Positions 56,670 to 64,000 of a DNA stretch of 64,000 nucleotides are shown one piece after another. Made by a program: the position numbers and the translations under genes. The notes beneath the pieces were generated by a model. That model was not told where the DNA came from and did no database searches. It was given only the letters and a program-made list of their open reading frames with translations. Position 1 is the first letter of the stretch. The number at the start of each line of letters is the position of its first letter. This stretch comes from Streptomyces sp. ITFR-16 (GTDB lineage Bacteria > Actinomycetota > Actinomycetes > Streptomycetales > Streptomycetaceae), in NCBI RefSeq assembly GCF_031844705.1, contig NZ_CP134609.1:62001-126000 (forward strand), read 5' to 3'.

Positions 56670-58991
56670 TCAGCCCCGCCGGCCCTTCGGGTCCGGGCGG
56701 AGCCAGTGGGGGTTGGTGCTCCAGCCGAGGAAGAGACGGCCCTCCCCTGTGTCGGGGGCGCCGCCGGACGCGGCCCGGCGGAGGCCCGTGAGGGCGGGGG
56801 CGAGGCGGGCCGCGACGTGGGCGGGGTGGCGGGTCGTCTCCTCGTCGAGGCGGGCGATCGCGCGGGCCTGGGCCGCGGGGGTGCAGAGCGACAGGTGGAA
56901 GACCATCTGACGCCAGGCGTACGCCGCGTCCTTGATCGTTGCCAGCGGACGCGGGTTGCCGTGCACACGGGCCGTCAGGCGGCACACCGTACGGAAGCAG
57001 GCTCCGGCCAGGTGTTCCCAGCCCGGCTCCGGGCGGATGCCGATCCGGGCGACGAGGGTGGCCAGGTTGTGCGTGGTGAGGATCTGGGCCTGCTCGATGA
57101 CCGTGCCGTTGGCGCCCACGGACATGCCGCGGCGGTCCGTGGCACCGGCCCGCTCGGTACACAGCTTCGCGAATCCGGGCGAGGTCCGGGGCCGGTGGGT
57201 CCGGGCCAGCGCCTCGCTCGCCTCGGTGACGGCGAGGTTGCGGACGGCCGCGTAGTCGATGCCGTAGTAGCGCTCGTACAGCGTGCCGCCGAGCAGTTCT
57301 CCGGCGACGCGCGCCGCGGCGAGGAACTTGGGGGTGAAGGTGCCCATGAAGATGTCGGCGGCCAGCTCCTCCACGAAGGGCGCACCGGCCTCGGCCTGCC
57401 AGGCCAGTACGTCGAGTTCGCGGACCAGCGGGTTGGGCAGGAGCGTGCCGGGAAAGGCCTGCACGGCCAGTTCGCCGAGTTCGCGCAGCACGGCCCGCGC
57501 GGGCTCCTGGCCGTCGCCGGTCCGGTACGCGGCCGTCGCGCGGACCCACGGCAGCTCGTCGGGCCGCACCTGCCGGGCGAGGTGGAGCAGCAACAGGGAG
57601 CGGCGGTTGCGGAAGGCCCGGTAGTGCGCGGCCATCAAGGTGCGCAGCGCCTCGTCCTGATAGGCCTGCGCGCCGGTCGAGGCGACCAACTGCGGGACCA
57701 GCTCGGCCAGGACCTCGGCGGAAGGCACGACTCCGCGTTCCACGAGCGCGCCGATAGGAGCGCTGAGCGCGCCCTCGACGACGCGCCGGACCGGTGCCGG
57801 GACGCTCGCTCCGGCGGGCAGTCCCGTGCGCCTGGCCTCGTCGGGCGAGACGGCCGCGATCAGTGGCGCGGTGTCCGCAACGCCCGTGTGCTGGGCGAGT
57901 GCCGACAGGCGGTGCAGGACCAGCTGGGCGAACGCGTGGTACGAGGGCTGTGCGGCCTGGGCCGCCTGTCCGGCGCGCAGTTCGGTGTGGCGTGCCGAGC
58001 CCGGGCGGCCGCGCTTGCGGACCATGGACTCCACGGCGTGCCGCAGCAGTCCGAGCTGCCGGGGCCCGAGAGGGCGTCCGGCGACGGTCTCCTCCAGGGC
58101 GCCGCGCAGAATGCCCAGGTTCCCCTTCGGGTCGCGGTGCGCGCTACACAGGGTGTGCGCCGTGGCGAGTTCCCGGTAGCGGCGCAGGAGGGCCGCGCCG
58201 CGCTCGCGCCACGCGTCGTCGTCCTCGGGTGCCCGGTCCGGTACCCGGCCGCTTCCGGCCGTCTCCAGCCAGTGGACGAGGAGTTCGTCGCCGAAGGGCT
58301 GCCAGACGGTGAGCGCCTCGCGCTGGGTCTCGATCGCGGTGTTGGGGCGCCTGCGGGCCAGGGTCGCGCCGGCGTCGCCGACCGTACGCCGGTGGACCGC
58401 CCGTACCTCCGGCGCGGGCAGGTCGGACGGGCGGGGCGTGAAGCGCAGGCGGTCGGCGAAGGGCGCCAGGATCTCGACGAGTTCCAGCGCACCGGCGACG
58501 TCCCCGGCCCGCACCAGCCAGGCCGCGGTCAGCAGGGCGCCTTCCTCGGGCACGGTGATCTCGTAGCGGCCGCTGTCGAGCAGCGCGTACAGCCGCGCGA
58601 GCCCCGGTTCGGTCAGGCAGTACGCGAACAGGGCCCCGCGCTCGGCGGGCACGCCCGCGCGGTCCGCCGCGTCGCGCTCGTACGGCTGGAGCGGGCCTCC
58701 GGCGCTCGGCTCGGACGTGGCGAATCCGCCCCGGACGACTTCCGGGGTCACCCACGCGGGCAGCCCAGCGACCGGTGCGCGGGAGCCGATGGTCAGACGG
58801 CCCTGCGCAATGCCGGAGAGCACGGCCCGCCAGCGGTCGACGCGGCGCTCGGCACGCTCGCGTGTACCGGCGTCGTCGTGGGTCAGGGCGGTCAGGAAGG
58901 CCCGGGCCAGCATGGCTTCGGGGTAGGCCGTCGCGGATCCGTCGGCCCCTGCGGGGAACTCCCGCTCATCGCTTGTGTCGTTGGCGTTCAT
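56670..58991 (-). CDS. Large hypothetical protein
   Basis: This 773-aa protein is soluble, Ala/Arg/Leu-rich and helical. The first third contains GALFAYCLTEPGLARLYALLD, the middle LRHAVESMVRKRGRPG, and the C-terminal part ERYYGIDYAAVRNLAV and SVGANGTVIEQAQILTTHNL. I do not recognise a family. The ATG at 58991 starts three bases after the tRNA-like element, and the promoter at 59076-59105 is the only one visible upstream. It may thus be co-transcribed with that element. Confidence 0.72.
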   Translation of the reverse strand: MNANDTSDEREFPAGADGSATAYPEAMLARAFLTALTHDDAGTRERAERRVDRWRAVLSGIAQGRLTIGSRAPVAGLPAWVTPEVVRGGFATSEPSAGGPLQPYERDAADRAGVPAERGALFAYCLTEPGLARLYALLDSGRYEITVPEEGALLTAAWLVRAGDVAGALELVEILAPFADRLRFTPRPSDLPAPEVRAVHRRTVGDAGATLARRRPNTAIETQREALTVWQPFGDELLVHWLETAGSGRVPDRAPEDDDAWRERGAALLRRYRELATAHTLCSAHRDPKGNLGILRGALEETVAGRPLGPRQLGLLRHAVESMVRKRGRPGSARHTELRAGQAAQAAQPSYHAFAQLVLHRLSALAQHTGVADTAPLIAAVSPDEARRTGLPAGASVPAPVRRVVEGALSAPIGALVERGVVPSAEVLAELVPQLVASTGAQAYQDEALRTLMAAHYRAFRNRRSLLLLHLARQVRPDELPWVRATAAYRTGDGQEPARAVLRELGELAVQAFPGTLLPNPLVRELDVLAWQAEAGAPFVEELAADIFMGTFTPKFLAAARVAGELLGGTLYERYYGIDYAAVRNLAVTEASEALARTHRPRTSPGFAKLCTERAGATDRRGMSVGANGTVIEQAQILTTHNLATLVARIGIRPEPGWEHLAGACFRTVCRLTARVHGNPRPLATIKDAAYAWRQMVFHLSLCTPAAQARAIARLDEETTRHPAHVAARLAPALTGLRRAASGGAPDTGEGRLFLGWSTNPHWLRPDPKGRRG

Positions 58992-58993
58992 AG

Positions 58994-59066
58994 CCGGCGT
59001 GGCAGGTTCTGCCCCTGCGCCCCCCGGGACCATAGCCCGGTGCTCTGACTACTGAGCTACACGCCG
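58994..59066 (-). tRNA. tRNA-like cloverleaf with anticodon AUG (His-like; possibly degenerate)
   Basis: The 73 bases fold as a complete cloverleaf. The acceptor CGGCGTG/CACGCCG has 7 of 7 pairs, then come TA, D-stem GCTC/GAGC, anticodon stem CCGGG/CCCGG with loop CTATGGT, a 5-base variable loop and T-stem GCAGG/CCTGC. The T-loop GGCAGAA lacks the usual TTCRA and the D-loop lacks GG. The anticodon A34-U35-G36 would be unusual in bacteria, which normally use GUG for His. A good promoter precedes it. It could be a real minor tRNA, a pseudo-tRNA, or a tRNA-shaped leader. Confidence 0.5.
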
Positions 59067-59075
59067 TCGCGCTCG

Positions 59076-59105
59076 AGGTTAGACACCCACTCGAAGATCG
59101 TACAA
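59076..59105 (-). promoter_or_regulatory. Promoter of the tRNA-like element
   Basis: TTGTAC (59105-59100) and TAACCT (59081-59076) are 18 bases apart on the minus strand. The predicted start site is about three bases before the 5' end of the cloverleaf. Confidence 0.6.
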
Positions 59106-59107
59106 GC

Positions 59108-59794
59108 TCATTTCGTACGGCCCTCTCCGGCCTGCCGCGCCCGGCCGTCCGGGCCGAACCTGTGCGGTGCGAGCGCCGCGAGCAGGGAGGTGACCACCAG
59201 GTCGGTCGAGGCCGCCATGTCCACGGCTCCGGGCGCCAGCAGCCATTGGACCTGGAGGCCGTCCATGACCGCGATGACGGCGTTGGCCGCGTTCTCGGCC
59301 CTCGGCGTGTCCTCGTCGGACAGCTCGCAGGCCTCGCGCAGGGCGTCGGTGACGAAGGACCGCAGTCCGTCGTACCGGTCGCGGAAGTACTCCTGCGCCG
59401 GATGGTCGTCGGTGACGGACTCCGCCGACAGGACGGCGTAGAGGCGGACGATGCCTTCGCGTTCGGCGTTGCGCAGCGCCGTGTCGACCAGGTGGCGCAG
59501 AAAATCGAGTCCGTGCGGGCGGTCGGGGCCCAGCTGCTCGATGTCGGACTGGTCGCGGAGTTCGAGGACGCTGGTGAGCAGGAGCGCCTTGGAGCGGAAG
59601 TAGTGCAGGACACCGGCCTGGGTCAGGCCGGCCCGGTCGGCGATCTCGGCGAGCGAGGCGTTGTTGTAGCCGCGTGCGGCGAAGGTGTCCATCGCGATGT
59701 GCAGGATGTCCCGCTGCCGCTGCTGCGCTTCCGGGCTTCGGGGCATGCGGGGCTTGGCCGCCCGGCCTGGCCTGCTCGCTGACTGGTTGCTCAC
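59108..59794 (-). CDS. TetR-family transcriptional regulator
   Basis: This 228-aa TetR protein has the helix-turn-helix LAEIADRAGLTQAGVLHYFR (about 49-68) and a TetR_C ligand domain. The GTG at 59794 is chosen over GTG 59800 because TAAGCT (59806-59801) lies exactly six bases before it, as with other leaderless regulators in this window. A perfect 12-bp palindrome GACCGGCCGGTC adjoins the -10. The gene may control the GH30 gene, which is divergent. Confidence 0.85.
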   Translation of the reverse strand: MSNQSASRPGRAAKPRMPRSPEAQQRQRDILHIAMDTFAARGYNNASLAEIADRAGLTQAGVLHYFRSKALLLTSVLELRDQSDIEQLGPDRPHGLDFLRHLVDTALRNAEREGIVRLYAVLSAESVTDDHPAQEYFRDRYDGLRSFVTDALREACELSDEDTPRAENAANAVIAVMDGLQVQWLLAPGAVDMAASTDLVVTSLLAALAPHRFGPDGRARQAGEGRTK

Positions 59795-59800
59795 CGGCAC

Positions 59801-59818
59801 AGCTTAGACCGGCCGGTC
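59801..59818 (-). promoter_or_regulatory. -10 box and palindromic operator of tetR
   Basis: TAAGCT (59806-59801) is the -10 of a leaderless transcript. GACCGGCCGGTC (59807-59818) is perfectly palindromic and touches it, suggesting autorepression. Confidence 0.55.
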
Positions 59819-59922
59819 AGCGGGGCGGGCGCCGCGCCCGCCCCGCCGGCCAGGGGCCCGGCCCGGGCCGCCGGGGGGCGCGAGCGGGCCGGGAAGGGCC
59901 GTGCAGCAAAGCCGTACCGACT

Positions 59923-59944
59923 ACTTACTAACCACTTAGTGAGT
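59923..59944. promoter_or_regulatory. Inverted repeat ACTTACTAA-CCAC-TTAGTGAGT upstream of GH30 gene
   Basis: Nine-base arms with one mismatch lie 93 bases before the GH30 start. The repeat is AT-rich against a GC-rich background and resembles a regulator binding site; it differs from the tetR palindrome, so another regulator may bind. Confidence 0.5.
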
Positions 59945-60036
59945 GTGCTTTCATATCGCCGTCACCGGGTCGTCACACGGCCGGTGACCCGTCGGCCCCG
60001 CACCTCCCCCCAGGCATGACCGAAGGAGAGCCGCAC

Positions 60037-61944
60037 ATGTCCCACCACAGTCCCCGGCGCCCACGGGCGCGCGCCGCGGCAGCCGCCGCGCTGGCGATGG
60101 CCGTCGCGGCCGTCGGCCTGGCCGGCAGCGGCACGGCGGCCCAGGCCGCCGACCCCACGGCTCAGGTATGGGTCACCACCCCCGACGGCGGAAAGAGACT
60201 CTCCGCCGAGGGGACCGTCCCGTTCACCGGCTCACCGCAGTCCGTCGACATCCGCGTCGACGCCAACAGCAGGAGCCAGAAGTTCACCGGGGCGGGCGCC
60301 TCGGTCACCGGGGCCTCGGCCCACCTCATCCAGGGCCTCGCGCAGGACAGGCGCAACGCCCTGATGAACTCGCTGTTCTCCACCGCCGGTGACGGCATCG
60401 GGCTCACCTATCTGCGCCAGCCGCTCGGCAGCAGCGACTTCAACGCCGACAACAGCCTCTACACGTACGAGGACACCCGCGGGTCCTTCTCCATCGACCG
60501 GGACAAGGCCGAGATCATCCCGGTCCTGAAGCAGGCCACCTCGGTCAACTCCGCGATCCGCTTCATGGGCACCCCCTGGACGCCGCCCGCCTGGATGAAG
60601 ACCAACAACGCGCTCAACGGCGGCGGCCTCAAGCCCGAGAACTACCAGGCGTACGCCGACTATCTGGTCAAGGCGATCCAGGCGTACGGACAGCAGGGCA
60701 TCACGCTGACCGATCTGACCGTGCAGAACGAGCCGGAGTTCGCGGCGAGCTACCCGTCGATGACCATGACGTCGTCGCAGCAGGCGGACTTCATCAAGGT
60801 GCTCGACCGCGCCCTCACCGCGGCCGGCCTGCCCACGAACCTGCTGGCCTTCGACCACAACTGGGACCACCCCAACTACCCGATCGACGTGTTCAACGGG
60901 ACGCCGGGCGTCAACCGGGTGATCGGCGCGGCCTTCCACTGCTACGGCGGGGACCCCTCCGCGCAGCAGCAGGTCGTCAACGCCGGGAAGCGGGTCTTCT
61001 TCACCGAGTGCTCCGGCACCGAGAGCGCCGACCGGTCCACCACGTTCGCCGACACCCTGAAGTGGCACGCCGAGAACCTGGTCGTACAGAACATGCGCAA
61101 CGGCGGCGAGACCGTCGTCGACTGGAACCTCGCTCTCGACCAGAACGGCGGCCCGCACCAGGGCGGTTGCGCCGATCGCTGCAACGGTGTCGTGGAGATC
61201 GCGAACGGCAACGTCACCCGTAACGCCGAGTACTACGTGCTCGGTCACGTCAGCAAGTTCGTCAGGCCCGGAGCCACCCGCATCGGCTCCACCAGCCAGG
61301 GCAACGGCGGTGTGGAGAACGTCGCCTTCCAGAACCCGGACGGCACCCGTGCCGCGTACGTCGTCAACACGGCCTCGGGCGCCCAGCAGTTCTCGCTGAC
61401 CGACAACGGGAAGTCCCTCGTCTACACCCTGCCCGCCGGCGCGGTCGCCACCTTCGTGTGGAGCGGCACCGACGGCGGGACGACCGAGCCGCCGGCCGGG
61501 GGCTCCATCGACTCGGCCGCCTGGTACCGGGTCAGGAACATCAACAGTGGCGCCTGCCTCGATGCCGCCGACTGGGGAACCGCCGACGGCACCGCGCTCC
61601 AGCAGTGGGCCTGCGGCACCGGAGCCAACCAGAGCTGGCAGTTCCGGCCGGCGGGGGACGGCACGTACCAGGTCGTCAACCGGCACAACACGAAGGTGTG
61701 GGACGTCGACGGCGGCCCCGCCGCCACCTCGGCCGGTACGCGGGTCCATCTGTGGTCGTACGTGGGCGGCACCAACCAGCAGTGGAAGGCGGAGCCCTCC
61801 GGGACGGCCGGGCGGTACCGCTTCGTCGCCCGCAACAGCGGGAAGTGCCTGGCCGTGGACGGCGCCTCCACCGCCGACGGGGCGCGGCTGTCGCAGCAGC
61901 AGTGCGACGGATCGGCCGCACAGCAGTTCTCCCTGGACCTCTGA
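60037..61944 (+). CDS. Secreted GH30 glycosidase with ricin B-type lectin domain
   Basis: This 635-aa exported enzyme starts with a signal peptide (RRPRARAAAAAALAMAVAAV, cleavage near AQAA-DP). The GH30 barrel spans about 75-400, with acid/base E232 in TVQNEPEF and nucleophile E324 in FFTECSG. A beta-domain follows, then a Gly/Thr/Pro linker near 495 and a ricin B trefoil (about 505-635) with QSWQF, QQWKA and QQFSL repeats. Family activities include beta-1,6-galactanase, glucosylceramidase and beta-1,6-glucanase. AAGGAG eight bases upstream fixes the ATG. A 14-bp terminator follows. Confidence 0.9.
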   Translation: MSHHSPRRPRARAAAAAALAMAVAAVGLAGSGTAAQAADPTAQVWVTTPDGGKRLSAEGTVPFTGSPQSVDIRVDANSRSQKFTGAGASVTGASAHLIQGLAQDRRNALMNSLFSTAGDGIGLTYLRQPLGSSDFNADNSLYTYEDTRGSFSIDRDKAEIIPVLKQATSVNSAIRFMGTPWTPPAWMKTNNALNGGGLKPENYQAYADYLVKAIQAYGQQGITLTDLTVQNEPEFAASYPSMTMTSSQQADFIKVLDRALTAAGLPTNLLAFDHNWDHPNYPIDVFNGTPGVNRVIGAAFHCYGGDPSAQQQVVNAGKRVFFTECSGTESADRSTTFADTLKWHAENLVVQNMRNGGETVVDWNLALDQNGGPHQGGCADRCNGVVEIANGNVTRNAEYYVLGHVSKFVRPGATRIGSTSQGNGGVENVAFQNPDGTRAAYVVNTASGAQQFSLTDNGKSLVYTLPAGAVATFVWSGTDGGTTEPPAGGSIDSAAWYRVRNINSGACLDAADWGTADGTALQQWACGTGANQSWQFRPAGDGTYQVVNRHNTKVWDVDGGPAATSAGTRVHLWSYVGGTNQQWKAEPSGTAGRYRFVARNSGKCLAVDGASTADGARLSQQQCDGSAAQQFSLDL

Positions 61945-61986
61945 CGCGGACCGCCGCCGCCACCTGACGGGCGACGGCGGTCGACG

Positions 61987-62025
61987 GGAGGGCCCCCGCG
62001 CGGCATCGCCTCGCGGGGGCCCTCC
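61987..62025 (+). terminator. 14-bp stem-loop terminator after the GH30 gene
   Basis: GGAGGGCCCCCGCG (61987-62000) pairs perfectly with 62012-62025 around an 11-base loop, 43 bases after the stop codon. Confidence 0.8.
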
Positions 62026-62195
62026 GCGTGCCGCCGGGGCAGCCCCGAGTGCGCCCGGTCGAGTGGCCGTCGCGACGCCCGGGAAAATACGACAGAAGGT
62101 GTCGGGTTTCCGATCGAGCATGGTGACACCGGCCGGCGCCGATGGCGGAACGCGGACTCCGGCCGACCAGACCGTGCGGACAGACAGGGAACTCC

Positions 62196-63131
62196 ATGGG
62201 ATTCATGCCCGGCACATCGGCTCCGGACCTCCGGGGAAGGACCGCGCTGGTCGCGGGCGCCACCCGGGGAGCGGGGCGCGGCATCGCCGTCCAGCTCGGC
62301 GCGGCGGGTGCGACGGTCTACGTGACCGGACGCACGACGCGGGAGCGGCGCTCGGAGTACGACCGGCCGGAGACCATCGAGGAGACCGCCGAGCTCGTCA
62401 CCGCGGCGGGCGGAACGGGCATCGCGGTGCCCACCGACCATCTGGTGCCCGAGCAGGTCCGGGCGCTGGCCGGCCGGATCGACGCCGAGCAGGGGCGGCT
62501 CGATGTGCTGGTCAACGACATCTGGGGCGGCGAGAAGCTGTTCGCGTTCGACACCCCGGTGTGGGAGCACGACCTCGACGACGGGCTGCGGCTGCTGCGG
62601 CTCGGCGTGGAGACCCACGCGATCACCAGCCACTTCCTGCTGCCGCTGCTGATCCGTCGGCCGGGCGGGCTGGTGGTCGAGATGACCGACGGCACGGCCG
62701 CGTACAACACGGCGCACTACCGCAACTCGTACTTCTACGACCTGGTCAAGAACAGCGTCGTCCGCATGGCGTTCGTGCTCGCGCACGAGCTGGAGCCGCA
62801 CGAGGGTACGGCGGTGGCGCTCACACCGGGCTGGCTGCGTTCGGAGATGATGCTCGACGCCTTCGGCGTCACCGAGGACAACTGGCGCGACGCGCTGGCC
62901 GCGGTGCCGCACTTCGGCATCTCGGAGAGCCCGGCGTATGTCGGACGAGCGGTCGCGGCGCTGGCCGGCGACGCGGACGTGGCGCGCAGGAACGGCGCGT
63001 CGCTGTCCAGTGGGCAGCTCGCGCGGGAGTACGGCTTCACCGATCTCGACGGCTCGCGCCCGGACTGCTGGCGCTACCTGGTCGAGGTCGCCGACGCGGA
63101 CGGGCCGGCGGACACGACCGGCTACCGGTGA
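62196..63131 (+). CDS. Short-chain dehydrogenase/reductase
   Basis: This 311-aa SDR has the cofactor motif VAGATRGAGRGIAVQLG, TGRTTRERRSEYDRPE next, and VNDIWGGEKLF in place of the usual NNAG. The active-site pair appears as YFYDLVK. The altered NNAG is seen in one actinobacterial SDR group. NADP is likely given the Arg residues after the second strand. AGGGA upstream supports ATG 62196. Confidence 0.85.
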   Translation: MGFMPGTSAPDLRGRTALVAGATRGAGRGIAVQLGAAGATVYVTGRTTRERRSEYDRPETIEETAELVTAAGGTGIAVPTDHLVPEQVRALAGRIDAEQGRLDVLVNDIWGGEKLFAFDTPVWEHDLDDGLRLLRLGVETHAITSHFLLPLLIRRPGGLVVEMTDGTAAYNTAHYRNSYFYDLVKNSVVRMAFVLAHELEPHEGTAVALTPGWLRSEMMLDAFGVTEDNWRDALAAVPHFGISESPAYVGRAVAALAGDADVARRNGASLSSGQLAREYGFTDLDGSRPDCWRYLVEVADADGPADTTGYR

Positions 63132-63222
63132 CGGGTCCGGCCTCCCCGGCAGATGGCGCGGGTCGGCGGGCCGGACAGGACAGCGGCGCCCGCCGCATCC
63201 CGTATGGCCGCGCCAACCCGGC

Positions 63223-63451
63223 TCAGTTCGCGGAGTCGACCAGGAGCGCGAGTCCGGCCGGCACTCCGGCGTACACCAGTACCGCCGGCACGCTGCACAG
63301 GATCAGCAGCCATCCCGTCAGGATGCCGAGCAGGGCCACTCCCCGGTCGCGTCCGCCCAGGCGCTTTCCATAGTGTCGGCCGAGGTGCCCGGGAGGGGGT
63401 GTTGCGAGCCCCGGCCGCCGCCGGGGCCGCCCGGTCCGTGCTGCTGCTCAC
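63223..63451 (-). pseudogene. Small membrane protein gene with apparent frameshift
   Basis: GTG 63451 has an excellent ribosome site (GGGGGAG, seven bases) and opens VSSSTDRAAP. After about 60-80 bases the coding pattern moves to another frame, which reads GVALLGILTGWLLILCSVPA then VLVYAGVPAGLALLVDSAN and stops at TGA 63223. That part is a clear pair of hydrophobic segments. The switch lies in runs of C and G, so it may be a real mutation or a sequencing error. Confidence 0.5.
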
Positions 63452-63521
63452 GGTGTCTCTCCCCCGTTCGGCTCGGCGGGCCACTCTGCGAGAGACACCC
63501 GGCGCGCCCACCCCGGAGGGG

Positions 63522-64000
<479 letters not shown>

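Overview
The window is about 64 kb of very GC-rich, densely coding DNA. Gene content (many TetR, MarR and AraC regulators, a GPP34-family protein, SpoIIAB-like anti-sigma ATPase, DUF6879, a GH30-ricin B enzyme, GTG and TTG starts, leaderless promoters) points to a Streptomyces chromosome, probably an accessory region. No insertion sequence, integrase or CRISPR array is visible.

Layout. 0-12.9 kb holds regulator/enzyme divergons: MarR with a DHA2 efflux pump, TetR with quinone oxidoreductases (twice), TetR with a flavin-type split-barrel protein, and TetR with an efflux pump, an SDR and an O-methyltransferase. Several keep clear palindromic operators. 13-17.3 kb is a minus-strand operon with an MfnB-type furan synthase, aldehyde dehydrogenase, zinc alcohol dehydrogenase and a methyltransferase, possibly a furan pathway. 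17.5-34.7 kb holds an EF-hand protein, GPP34 protein, AraC divergons with a metallo-hydrolase and an alpha/beta hydrolase, a HEAT-repeat protein, TetR divergons with an aldo-keto reductase and an SDR, a DUF885 peptidase-like protein, a DUF4230 protein, a sigma factor fused to an extracellular CAP domain, and a tandem universal stress protein.

34.7-41.8 kb looks like a peptide-based system with two divergent arms. The minus arm carries a 58-aa acidic-leader peptide, a hypothetical protein, two DUF6895-like paralogs and a class C beta-lactamase-like hydrolase, partly translationally coupled. The plus arm carries a strong promoter, a 22-codon hydrophobic peptide gene followed at once by an 11-bp stem-loop, an adenylate-forming ligase, and a nine-helix membrane protein with the YD/GxGD aspartate pair of presenilin-type proteases. 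41.9-46.6 kb is mixed (DnaJ-type zinc protein, ArsR/MFS pair, anti-sigma ATPase, small P-loop kinase).

46.7-56.4 kb is a second, stronger RiPP-like candidate. An AraC regulator precedes a 119-aa precursor-like protein with ten VWD motifs, eight of them in exact decapeptide register. A 10-bp stem-loop follows, then a FemAB/BioF2-like acyltransferase, a truncated globin and an aromatic-type FAD monooxygenase. Further on are a TrmO-like protein, an MFS exporter, a hydrolase, a PIG-L deacetylase, a TSPPY methyltransferase and a DUF6879 protein.

56.6-64 kb holds a large hypothetical protein preceded by a promoter-equipped tRNA-like cloverleaf with anticodon AUG, a leaderless TetR, a secreted GH30 glycosidase with ricin lectin, an SDR, a frameshifted membrane gene, and the C-terminal end of a rifamycin phosphotransferase.

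All assignments come from reading sequence and motifs; no database search was run. Coordinates of motifs were counted by hand and may be off by a base.
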